From contig OZ007575.1 in the NCBI GenBank assembly GCA_963931925.1, positions 30,721,244-30,785,243 of the forward strand: 64,000 nucleotides of DNA, read 5' to 3'. The translations under genes and the position numbers were made by a program. Source of the DNA: Onchidella celtica (taxonomy: Eukaryota > Mollusca > Gastropoda > Systellommatophora > Onchidiidae). Positions 36,177-46,141 of this stretch are shown here, one piece after another (positions within the stretch are counted from its first letter, which is position 1; the number at the start of each line of letters is the position of its first letter). The notes under the pieces are model-generated. The model saw nothing but the letters and a program-made list of their open reading frames with translations, was not told the origin of the DNA and did no database searches.

Positions 36177-36245
36177 AACCCAAATGAGCATGTTGCTCCT
36201 CAGATCTGTCTGTGTGACGGCTTTGTCTGTCACTCGGCACTGCAT
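36177..36245 (-). CDS. gene B exon 3
   Basis: Acceptor CCTTCTATAG, 69 bases encoding MQCRVTDKAVTQTDLRSN and MLIWV, donor GTAAGT. Phase 0 at both ends, as in gene A. Confidence 0.85.
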
Positions 36246-38559
36246 CTATAGAAGGAATACACTATAATTATTATCCTAGGAGTGCACAAGCCGATTTTGA
36301 TGGGTGGACGATTTCGATGGTGACGTCACAACACAATGAGTTTCAGTGAGATCCCCAGCACCAGTCGTCTAGATGCATCCAAAGATACTAGAATTGATAA
36401 GATAAGACAGCATGTGCTTTTAGCGTGCACAGATTTGGCACCGCCACCTACGGGCAAACGCACAGAAGTCATGAAAAGTGTCGTATTTACAAAGCCAGAT
36501 AGGGAAATTATTAAATTTTGTTCACTGTTCAGCTATCGCTATAGGCCTTGATTGACGTCACCTATTGTGGAATTATAACTTCAATCGCTGTGGGAAAACT
36601 CTGGCTTTTTTTTTTTTTTAAATCTCAGTAGCACTGTCACAATTTTGCCTCATAAATTTACCATTATAGCAAGCATTATTTTCATACTATGGGCCATGGG
36701 TCCCCCCCCCCCCCCGCTCAGCGCGCAAATTGTGTGCACGTTTTTTTTTTAAAGTGGTGTCTCATCTTATCGTTTCTAGTATCTTTGATGGATCTCATTC
36801 AAATTTAATGTCTTCACGCCACCATCCAACTAGTTGGCCGATCAAAACCGGCTAGTGCGCATGTCTCGGCTCACTGTCTGAAACATCACCACTAATCTGC
36901 TCTCTCAAGACAACACAGAGAACATGCTGGGGAAGGAGTGGCATATAAGGTACACGGGTTTACGTCCCTTTAGAATGATAAGGTTCTAACTCCCTTCCAT
37001 CAACTTTGGAGAAATCGAGGATTGAAGTTTCAGGTGATCTTAGCTTTTAGAGCAAATAATTTATTATTTTTTGTTTTTAGTAATACTTAGAAATTACACA
37101 TCGAATCTGCATGATACTTCGACACAAAGTGGAGAAGGCCCGTAGAAGTAGTGTGTGGTGTGTAACTCAGTTCAGCCCAAGAATGGACATAGAACTTTGT
37201 CATTCTAAGGGGACGCATAGTCAGGCACCTATTGCATGATTGTTCTGGGCGTTAATCGCCGAGTCGTGTCTTTCCTATAATCATATACACCTAGAACATG
37301 ACTCCGGGTTTTAAAAAATGTAGTAACTTCGTGGCTAGTTTAGTAATTAATAAACTGAGAGCTGGAACTGAAGTCTAGTTTTTTGTTTTTTTCTCGCCAT
37401 TTGTATTTCTATTTAATTGTTTGGACCGGCTGTTCAATTAAACATAATCTGCTCACGTAAGCCACCCACGTTTTGTTAACGGGAGGCCTTAATTACTTGC
37501 CGGCATGCACATCAATTTCGGCAATCACCCAAAACAACATCACTGAACGTAAACAAGTCGATTGTTGTTAGGGGACCGTAGCGTAATTTGTATTTGTATT
37601 TTGCATTTGTATTTGTATATTACTTTAATCCCAATTGTGAAATTTGCCTTCGTGCCATTGCATCCGGTTACAACTGGAGCAGCCACGTCGTCGTCACAGT
37701 ACAGCGCCGGTCGGCCGAATAGAAAAAACCCCGAGTTGTGTTCACTGTTCAGCTGTAGGTTACTATGGACAAAACTACGGTCCCCTAACCACAGCTACGA
37801 AATTATTCTGCAGTAAATTGTTAATGTTTACGTGTGAAGTGCAGATTGGTTACATATTCCGTCAATTTAAACAGTGCAGTATTTGGTTTTCACTGGGCGT
37901 GTCCCCTGGGCGGGGGTTGGGAAAACCGCACATAGTTAGAAACAATTACTATGTGTAAATGAAATCCTCACGGATTCGTTTGATGTTTTACTCTGGTTTC
38001 ATTTGATTCTGCTAAACGTTGTGCTGTTCACACACACACCAGTGAGCGTCATAGGATAAAGTGAAAAGGTCTCCCTTTTTGGAGCGTTGTTTTTTTTGTT
38101 GTTGCTTTTTTTGCCAGTTCTATAGAAAGATGTATCTTGCCTTGTGCTCATTATGTTGTTTTATTTGTTCGCAATAAACACGTTACAGAACAAAAAATAA
38201 TGAAAGTAATCAGTGATAGACACGCGTGACAAAAAAAAAATGATTACAACAAAACACGTTTACAGCCTGTGGTGCGTAGTGTGAGTGTGTGCGTGTATTT
38301 GTGAGGGAACTTGTGTGTGTGTGTGTGTGTTGGGTGGGTGAGCGCGTATGTGTTTGTGTGTGTATGTGTGTATGTGTGTGTGTGCGTGTGTGCGTACTGA
38401 TTGAATATATTTGGTCCACATAGCCGAAATGTTCACGGTGGTGATTATTTTTTCTTAACGAACTAATGGTCAAGTTCCGAATCCAAAAAGTTATTGTGGC
38501 TGTGTTTCGTTAATGAAAACTCTGTTGTGGAGAACTTGAAAAATCTAGAGGGAGGGAGG

Positions 38560-38611
<52 letters not shown>

Positions 38612-38862
38612 TAGGAGGGGGGGGGAGAGAGATACCGTGGTAGGAACACCACCCCAAATATCCAACAGTTCGTCATAACTCTCATAGACGTGGCGCAGAC
38701 CGTGGGGCCAGAAGGTTCGCTTTATCAGCTGATCGTTGATATACCACACAGCCTGGGTGTCGGTGCTGAAGGCCTGGGGACTGGAACATTCTAGCATATT
38801 GTCGTTGTCAGGACCGTAAAGCTGTATGGGGGTCTTGCTGGGGTCCAAGGGGTAACCTCTCT
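36177..38862 (-). CDS. gene B: paralogue of gene A (two exons seen)
   Basis: Minus-strand exons 38636-38862 and 36177-36245 correspond to gene A exons 2 and 3 in length (227 and 69 bp), phase and sequence. The gene would encode the same small possibly Ig-like domain. Genes A and B are convergent, with about 8 kb between their innermost known exons. The signal-peptide exon, expected upstream of 38862 and ending in phase 1, and the 3' exons were not identified. The copies differ at more than half of the positions, so this is an old duplication and not an assembly duplicate. Confidence 0.75.
36288..36857. mobile_element. long-TIR element, 570 bp (family F)
   Basis: Left phrases AGCCGATTTTGATGG, GAGATCC and ATCCAAAGATACTAGAA recur in inverted order at the right (TTCTAGTATCTTTGATGG, GGATCTCATT, ATCAAAACCGGCTAG). 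The inverted arms are roughly 100-130 bp and imperfect. No transposase. A related fragment, CTAGTATCTTTGGTAGAT, is at 58057. It lies just upstream of gene B exon 3, in the intron. Confidence 0.65.
36962..37226. mobile_element. MITE family B, copy 2
   Basis: ACGTCCCTTTAGAATGATAA at the left and TTGTCATTCTAAGGGGACG at the right. Reverse orientation relative to copy 1 at 6591. Confidence 0.82.
37568..37788. mobile_element. MITE family A, copy 2
   Basis: Perfect 14-bp TIR TTAGGGGACCGTAG (37568-37581) and its partner at 37775-37788. Shares GTGTTCACTGTTCAGC with copy 1. Confidence 0.8.
38280..38396. repeat. (GT)n-rich tract
   Basis: Interrupted GT dinucleotide repeat. Confidence 0.92.
38550..38628. 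repeat. (GA)n tract
   Basis: GGGA, then about 44 bases of GA. It ends within 10 bp of the gene B exon 2 donor. Confidence 0.93.
38636..38862 (-). CDS. gene B exon 2
   Basis: Acceptor CATGCACAG and donor GTATCT. Encodes RGYPLDPSKTPIQL, DNDNMLEC, STDTQAVWYIND and HVYESYDELLD. The Cys, Trp, DPSKTP and HVYES positions are shared with gene A. A GA microsatellite lies immediately beyond the donor. Confidence 0.85.
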
Positions 38863-38899
38863 CTGTGCATGGCGAATGTGAGAAGGAGATTGAGTTTGA

Positions 38900-41770
38900 A
38901 TCTGAGTTGATGACGGTCACATTGTGCAATTAAGTAGCAAGACGATAGACAGAATATAACAGAATGATTGCCAGAAGCCCGCATGAGAAGGAAAAGGGTG
39001 ATGTTGATGAATAGAAAGTTTCTATTTTTGATAATTGTCCGAAATAAAATACCCCAGGTGGAAGTGAAACAATGAAACCTCAGGAGAGAACGAGCCTCCA
39101 TCAAGCATCGGTTTCGAATTTCATATTTGCAAAAAACATCTTTTTATTTTCTACCGAGTGTGGTTTATGATCAGATTAATCTTCTGGGGTTGATTTGTGC
39201 TCTCGGTTATGGAAGTGTGAAATAAGTGAGTAAGACATCTGTAGTGTTTCCGGCTCAGTAGATAGTCAGGTTTACAATTTGACACTGTTAACGTCGTCAC
39301 GAACAGAGAAGCACCTTGCGCCAACATGTCGAGACAGTGGAAAAGAAACAGATGGAGGCAGCGGAAGACAGTCGGCATGCATGCAGAAAAGAACTCTACA
39401 ACCCCCCAAAAATCTGAGATCACCCTCAGATAACAGTTGCGACCATTTTTGTGGAGACTTTCACTTCCGCGTTGGCATGTCCAGCAACGCTGCTCCAGTA
39501 GAGTAGACAGTCAAAACAGGACAGAAATTACCCTGACCGACGGAAGCCTGTCTACATAAATAGGAAAAATCTGAGAATCGTGACGTGATATATGAGATCT
39601 GCCAGGGGAAGATCACACAAGTGTCTGTGTTTTGGTCCCAACAAGCCCTGGCGCAAAGATGAGTTCGCGAGTCACACTTCCTTGTAACGTTGTCAAAGAC
39701 AACAAAAATACTACTGCGTAAACCCAACAACCGCGGCCCGCTAATTCACACCTACACAAAAGGCAGACCCAATTATTTGTCTTTGTAATTTTGAGTGTCC
39801 CCTGTTTAGAAACATCGATTGAGAGGAACATTCATTGGTGGGTTCACACGAATGATAGTCAATGACTTCATCAAAGGCACACATTTTTAACAGCCCCCAA
39901 AACAACTTAATAACACTGCTTTACGCCAGCTCGGTATCCTGTCTCTAAAATAAAATAATGGTGGGTGTTGTCAAAAGATAAAATAGATATTTGTTGTATG
40001 TTTTCGAAATTAGATTTTAGAAGTACACATTAATGTGTAGGACTCACCCTGTAAAGAAGTCCCGCAACTGGCAAACAAAGTGAGTATGTAAAGTTTCCAT
40101 ACCATCAATAGCAAGACATGACCACGGATAATAGACATAGTTCGTGTTTTACTGTGTTTGATTTTGAATTGACTACGATACACACAGACACTATAGAATG
40201 ATTTCTTATCATCTGTTTCAGCTATCGCAAAGCCACACAGGAGATCATGTCTATCTCTACAACTCTCAGATATGGTCTAGATGTCATTACAAATTATATC
40301 TGGAGTTCATAGATCCATGGGAAAACAACGCATCCAATACTTCAGCACGTTTGCCGCCAATACTTAAGTTATGTGAACTGACAGTGATAGACGTAGATAA
40401 CGATAGTATTTTAGTACCCCTCAATTTCTGAACAATATTCCATTTAAACCACAGAACCATGTAAAGAGTGTGAAAAAAATGAAGAAAATACAGTGCCACT
40501 GCCAAATTAATGTTTCTATTTAGCTGATGTAGCAAAATGCAGTATTGTAGCAATGGTAGTTACCGGCAATCATTAAGTATGTATTTTTATCATGATTCTT
40601 CCGTTGAAGAGACAACGCAGATTTGAAGGCTATGGTGAACTCTCTTCTGAGATAAGAAACATGTTCCCGGTGGCTTATCTTGGAAATTCCTTGTCAACAA
40701 ATCTAGATGAGTTAGGACTAGATAAGTATAATGAGGGCACTGCTGGATGATAGTTCTCACAAAAAATATAATGAAAAAAGACGGAAGTCTATGATGGCTC
40801 ATTCTCTGCAGGTTGTATGAGAAAAACAAATATTCTTGTTTGACTGGGTCTGCTGCCTCTGAAAAATGTTTGGAATTCGCCATTGGTTGAGGGAAAGATA
40901 AATTGGTTGGCGGGGGTAGGGGTGGGGGGTGGGGGTGGGGGTCGTTTTGTGCCCTGTCATGAGTTGGAATTACAGCTCAGAAATAGCGGTGCTTTAAACA
41001 ATTTGCTTTATTTCAAAGATTAGAACAATAATTAAATTTATTGAAGATTTAAAAAAAAAATTGTTCTCATCTTGATTTACTTGTGCTTTTGATGCACAGG
41101 GTAAGACACGGTATGTGTTTGTGTTTTCTGAGTTTGGGGGGGGGGGGGAGAGGAGAAGTAAGTGTTAGTCTCCAGCAGAAAGGGCCTTAATGCACTGATC
41201 TAAGTATGTTTTGTGTCGGTATGGACTCAGCATCAACGAGGAGACGTTAACTGTTGCAGTCTCACTAGTACGCATACGCTATATCCCTTTTTTACCTACC
41301 TAGTCTACATCTCACACATGAGCCGAGGTCAGACAAACCTGACGCAGTGCCCGCCTAAGGATTCTCCGATAGGTTTTTTTTTTTTTTTTAATCTTGATTA
41401 TTTGTACTCATTTCTTTCGTAACAAATTGAACATCATGCTCATCTTAAGCTTAGTCTGTAACCGGGGGCTGGGGGTGAGGGGGGGTGTGGGTGTCATCTT
41501 TTTATTTTATTTGCATTTCCTCTCTTTCCAATGACCCTAAGAATGTTCATGTTCTGTGAGAGACGAAACATCCTCCAGAAGAACTTCAGTGTGACAGCCC
41601 AGCAAGTCGCGACTTTAGTTTTGTCTCCATTTTCCTGAAAAAAAACTGGAGATCTTTTAAAATGTAGAAGGGATATAACAACAAATGTAAACTGGCACTT
41701 GTTTAAAATGAGTTGTGGCACTTATCCAGCTGCTTCACAGTTCCCATTTATATTCTAACTCACTGTCATA
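38900..41770. other. unassigned sequence; may hold gene B exon 1
   Basis: No exon with a signal peptide and a phase-1 donor could be chosen with confidence on the minus strand. Poly-G/T-rich patches at 40905-40945 and 41460-41495. Confidence 0.4.
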
Positions 41771-41780
41771 ATAAGCTGAT

Positions 41781-41880
41781 GTTGGGGGACCGTAGTCAAA
41801 TCACAAAGCCAAATTTTAATAGAGAAAATACTGAGTTGTGTTAACTGCTCACCTAGAGCTTCTTCCTGTAAAATATTCCA
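41781..41880. mobile_element. MITE family A, partial copy
   Basis: GTTGGGGGACCGTAGTCAAA, then CACAAAGCCAAAT and GAGTTGTGTTAACTGCTCA match the left half of family A. No right TIR. Confidence 0.6.
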
Positions 41881-42053
41881 GTGCCCTCGCAACAGTACAA
41901 GAACTAAAGCCGCAAAACGTTTAACGTGGAATTTCTCAGTTGTGCAAAAAACGGAGCTGGAACAAACAAGAACTAGATCTAAGGTCACGACAGGCGTGTT
42001 TCTTATGTTGCTGGATTTTGTTTTGTTATTGAACAGTTTTGTATTGATACACT

Positions 42054-42320
42054 TGAAGAGCTTTTTTCCCAAACTGGTAACTCAAATTTTGCATTAGTTA
42101 TGGCTCCTTTCAGATACTCATTTAAGATAAGTGTAAGGCGCAGGGTTAAGTGTTCAGTTACAACTTGCTATGTCCCATCTTTGTCCCGGGATATAGACGG
42201 GATATGGCAAGTGTTAACTGAACACTTACACCGCGTCTTAGTCTAGTTTTGAATGACTTTCTGGAAGGGGCCATAACTGATGCAAAATGTGTATTACCCA
42301 GTTTTGGAAAAATGCTCTTC
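42054..42320. repeat. 267-bp palindrome (inverted repeat)
   Basis: Two arms of about 130 bp meet near 42187 with little or no spacer (TCCCGGGA centre). Matching pairs include GAAGAGC with GCTCTTC, GCATTAGTTATGGC with GCCATAACTGATGC, and AAGTGTTCAGTTACAAC with GTGTTAACTGAACACTT. Imperfect, perhaps 80 percent paired by eye. It ends about 330 bp before the start codon of the 92-residue gene. Confidence 0.85.
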
Positions 42321-42328
42321 ATTTCTAA

Positions 42329-42652
42329 GTTTCCAAAGTTTCGCCAAGTTTGTTCATTAGCCTGTTTTGTTTTGTTTTTGTTTTTTTCGTCTTCTCAGGT
42401 CGAAAACAGCATTCCCAGACTTTGTTCGAGTGTGTCGGGACAGTATCAAAAGTTCAAGTAAATTATACTCATACCTGAACAAAATTAGTTGTATTGATAC
42501 ATTTCCTAGTTTTTCATGCATAGGTTTCGCCAAGTTCGTTCTTAAGCTTTTTTCCTCCTCTTCGCAGGTCGAAAACAACATTTCTGGATATTGTTCGAGT
42601 GTCTCAGGACTATATCAAAAATTCAAGAAAATTGTACTCACATCTGAACACC
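42329..42652 (+). repeat. tandem duplication in the 5' region of the 92-aa gene
   Basis: TTTCGCCAAGTT at 42339 recurs at 42525. GGTCGAAAACA, TTTGTTCGAGTGT/TATTGTTCGAGTGT and CCTGAACA/TCTGAACA recur in the same order, period about 170-186 bp. Each unit contains a pyrimidine tract and CAG like a splice acceptor. The second unit runs straight into the ATG at 42653. Confidence 0.85.
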
Positions 42653-42725
42653 ATGGCTGAAAGAACAAAATCAGCTTCTAGCACGTCATCTGAGGCAGCT
42701 TATTCTGGACCCGTGTTGTTTACAG
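42653..42725 (+). CDS. 92-aa gene, exon 1
   Basis: 24 codons plus one base, ending at TTTACAG before GTGACAGG. Confidence 0.7.
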
Positions 42726-43356
42726 GTGACAGGCTTACTTCATATCATTAAGGGGTAAAACTGACCAAGGCTGGTGGCTCGCCGGTGAACGGACACTGTA
42801 ATCTACTTTTATTTTGATTGCTTTTCTTATAATATTTTGTGAAAATATGGTGTTTTTCTATCGATAGAATATAAAATACATCAGTTTGGAGAAACTATTT
42901 GTTGCAACTGGGTACTAGAATCACGAAGCCTAAAATTTACACGCCCCATTCTATCATTTCGAAACTGGAAGACAGGAAAGCTGCAAGTTATGCTATCAAT
43001 TTTGTGATCTTGACAGAAAATCTAGAGCTAAATGTGTTGCCCGTATTGGCTTTTCTGGGTTTTCAAGAGGACCGAAATTGTTTGGCCGAACAAAATCTCA
43101 AATATTAATAAAAACGTTTACATGTAAATCATTAAGGCGTATGTCTGACAAGGCAAAATTGTAGCACAGGTTACAACAGCTACTCAGTTCTTGCTGACGG
43201 TACGACAGTGATAAACATTGCCATATTAATCATAATCATCGTCACCGTATCATCATCATCATCACCATATATCATCATCATCATCATCACCAACATTATC
43301 ATAATTATCATCACCAACATCATCATCACCATTATCATCATCATCATCACCATAAT

Positions 43357-43388
<32 letters not shown>

Positions 43389-43821
43389 ATCATCATAATC
43401 ATCATCACCAACATCATCATCAAGATTATCATCATCATCATAATAGCATCATCATCATCATAATAGCATCATCATCATCATTCACGTAGCCGTCATCATG
43501 TTCAGTATCATCATCATCATTATCATCATTATCAACACCAACATCACCAACATCATCATCATCATTATGAGCACCATCATTATCTAGAATCATCCATTTT
43601 ATTTCTGGGTTTCAGGCCCCAGTGGACTCCGTGACTACCGGGCTAAAGTGGACACCTTCTCTCAGGCCGTGGGGGTCGGCGACAGGTCAACAGAGTTCAC
43701 CAGTGATCTGGCTTATTTGAGCCGAAATGCGCCAGGATCCGCATTCCCATTGGCTAAAAATGGACGAATCGGAGAAATCGGCTGGCCAGTGGAACATTTC
43801 AAAATTGTAAAAGGAATCTGA
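42653..43821 (+). CDS. two-exon gene for an unrecognised 92-residue protein
   Basis: Exon 1 is 42653-42725 and exon 2 is 43616-43821, joined by a phase-1 intron (ACAG/GTGACA ... TTTCAG/GC). The start ACACCATGGCT fits the Kozak consensus. The spliced protein is 92 residues, with no signal peptide, membrane segment or domain I know. It has a Ser/Thr-rich N-terminus (MAERTKSASSTSSEA), a middle with GLRDYRAKVDTFSQAVG, and a C-terminus ending GWPVEHFKIVKGI. Small soluble proteins of this kind are common among cilium or sperm axoneme components, but that is only a guess. AATAAA follows at 44216. The gene is convergent with DHFR, whose stop is 1.16 kb away. Confidence 0.7.
43225..43590. repeat. (CAT/ATC)n trinucleotide array
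   Basis: Interrupted ATC repeat within the intron of the 92-aa gene, ending 30 bp before its second exon. Confidence 0.95.
43616..43821 (+). CDS. 92-aa gene, exon 2 (terminal)
   Basis: Acceptor ATTTCTGGGTTTCAG. Frame PSGLRDYRAKVDTF and on to the TGA at 43819-43821. Confidence 0.75.
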
Positions 43822-44215
43822 TTGGCTGTGATTTTATACATCAAAATATAAGACAATTACTGTGCTATAATTTATTATATTATTATTTCCATGTAAGTGA
43901 TACTAACTTTCTAACTTGCCTGACAAGTAGAATTTTTCAAAATTGTAACCAGAGCCTATTATTTAGTGTCGTTGCTTTGTTTTTTTAACAGATCAATTAA
44001 TATAAGAGAGGGCTAAAAACTGGTACGTATTCCTGTCTCTATTTAAGTACCAGTAAGGCAGATTTTCTGAATTTGATCTGAGAGAAATAATTATAATAAT
44101 TATGTCCAACGAAATTCGATATAATATAAGTTCCAGTTACTGGAAATAACAAAATGCGCCAAACTGGACCCTTTTGAGGGGGGGGGGGTGATTTATACTG
44201 AGACTACTATATCCA

Positions 44216-44221
44216 AATAAA
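44216..44221 (+). promoter_or_regulatory. candidate polyadenylation signal
   Basis: AATAAA about 395 bp after the stop of the 92-aa gene. Confidence 0.4.
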
Positions 44222-44985
44222 TGACCGCAAGCAGGGTGCAGGGCTGTGAGTGGAAGTAGGGATATGATATTGCTTTGTTCCACAAGTAACAGTTTAGTTA
44301 TTGAATGGTATCACAGTTTCACTCCTTGTTGTTTCAACCCCCATTCACTAATGGAATGTTTTACAGTATTACTAAAATAAACTATACACTTTCACTGGAG
44401 TCAAACAACTAACTCAGCATGCTCTTTAAGTTATTCTCTGTGAAGTTCGGAATTCTACAATAAGTCTTCATAATATAACCCTGATGCTCATAGAGCAGCT
44501 ATATGATAACATCAAATTTATGTTGTGGAAGTTGACGCCGAACAATATTAACTCTTAGCTAACGATAATGTATATAATGATTAGTGCACAAAGTAAAACA
44601 CACAAGCATTAAACTTGATCTTACAGATGAGAGACAACTGAGTTACTCAGAATGGCGGAGGTGCATTGCAAGCCATGTCCCTCTATAGCTCAGTTTTGGT
44701 GATGTATGTAAAACTTAAAAATATCCTTTGCTGAAACAACAACAACAACAGCAACAGCAATAACAACAAAAAAAACCTTAAACCCAAACAATTACTTTTA
44801 CCCACTCTCCAGTATTTTACTGAATATAATAATAACAGAATGGAATGTTATTAATAAAAAACAAAACAAAAAACTAACAAAAGTGTATAATATATAAATA
44901 AAACAATAAAATCCTGATTCAGTTACGCTGTTCTTGCAACAACCAAAGAAAAGACAACACTGCAATCAAGTCACTGGCAGTCTCG

Positions 44986-45073
44986 TCAAGCAGCGTTTTT
45001 CTCCCATATCTCAAAACGAAACTTGATGCCCGTAGTCGGATCTTCTCGCACTTTGTCGTCAATTTCCGGATCA
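44986..45073 (-). CDS. DHFR: DHFR exon 6 (terminal)
   Basis: 88 bp ending in TGA at 44986-44988. Encodes DPEIDDKVREDPTTG and IKFRFEIWEKNAA, the last strand of the DHFR fold. Confidence 0.95.
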
Positions 45074-46106
45074 CTGTGGAAAGAAATAGACAAAGATAAA
45101 AGATCAATAATTATCTGTTTTAATTGCTCCGTCGCACAGAGAAACACAAGAAGAAAAAATCAACTGCAAATAAATAATGTCCCAGATGGCCGTAACTTTC
45201 AAGTCTAAGGAGGTGGTGGGGGGGGGGGGTATTATACTCAGCTCAGAACAACACAGTTAGCTGCTGACACACAAGAAGTGCACACGTAAATTTTCTATAT
45301 TATTATTTTCTTAGTAAATCCTGGAAAACCCTATCATACTAAGCCCGGTCAGACACAGTCAGCTTCTGTCACTATTTCTTTGGTGCAGATTTTGCTGGAG
45401 GCAATTGCCTGTGACCTTCTGGGCTTAGTGTGATGACCCCTTTGTGCCAAATTTTGCTCTAGATATAAAGAAAACTTACAAACAGAACAGAAGAAAAAAA
45501 AATTATTATGATCCCGCTCCAGTAACAGTTTACACCAAAGGCCCAAAGCGTAACTTTTGGGTGTACAGACCCTGGTACAAGAATTGATTTGCTTGACTTG
45601 ACCTCACAGAACTTGTGTAAAAAACAACAACAACAACAGAACATTAAGAGTTACCCATGTGGGGCCTTCTATTACTTCAAGGTACCAAACTCAGTATTTG
45701 TAGTAAGCAGTCACATGTATCATGACATCTAAAACATCAGCACTACTGTGCTCAGAGCTTTTAGACTGTATTTGATGTGGTTTAACCCTATTTTACACCC
45801 CGGGACTGACAGACCTCATATCCCTCTTTTCATCTTAACATCCCCCTGCGACTGACAGACCTCATATCCCTCTTTTCATCTTAACATCCCCCTGCGACTG
45901 ACAGACCTCATATCCCTCTTTTCATCTTAACATCCCCCTGCCAAGTGTAAAAAAGGATTAAAGTGAAATGAAGGAAGATAAAGTTCAACATTTCCACAGA
46001 AGAACTCAGTTGTAATGAAAAAGATTTTTGGAAAACTTCCTGGTAAAGAAGATTTGTGAAGAGTTTTGTAAAAAATAGATAAATAAATAAATAAATAAAT
46101 AAATAA

Positions 46107-46141
<35 letters not shown>

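Noticed and set aside
39004-39107. First exon of gene B starting MEARSLLRF
   Set aside because: No convincing phase-1 donor and a poor signal peptide with Arg and His inside the hydrophobic part.
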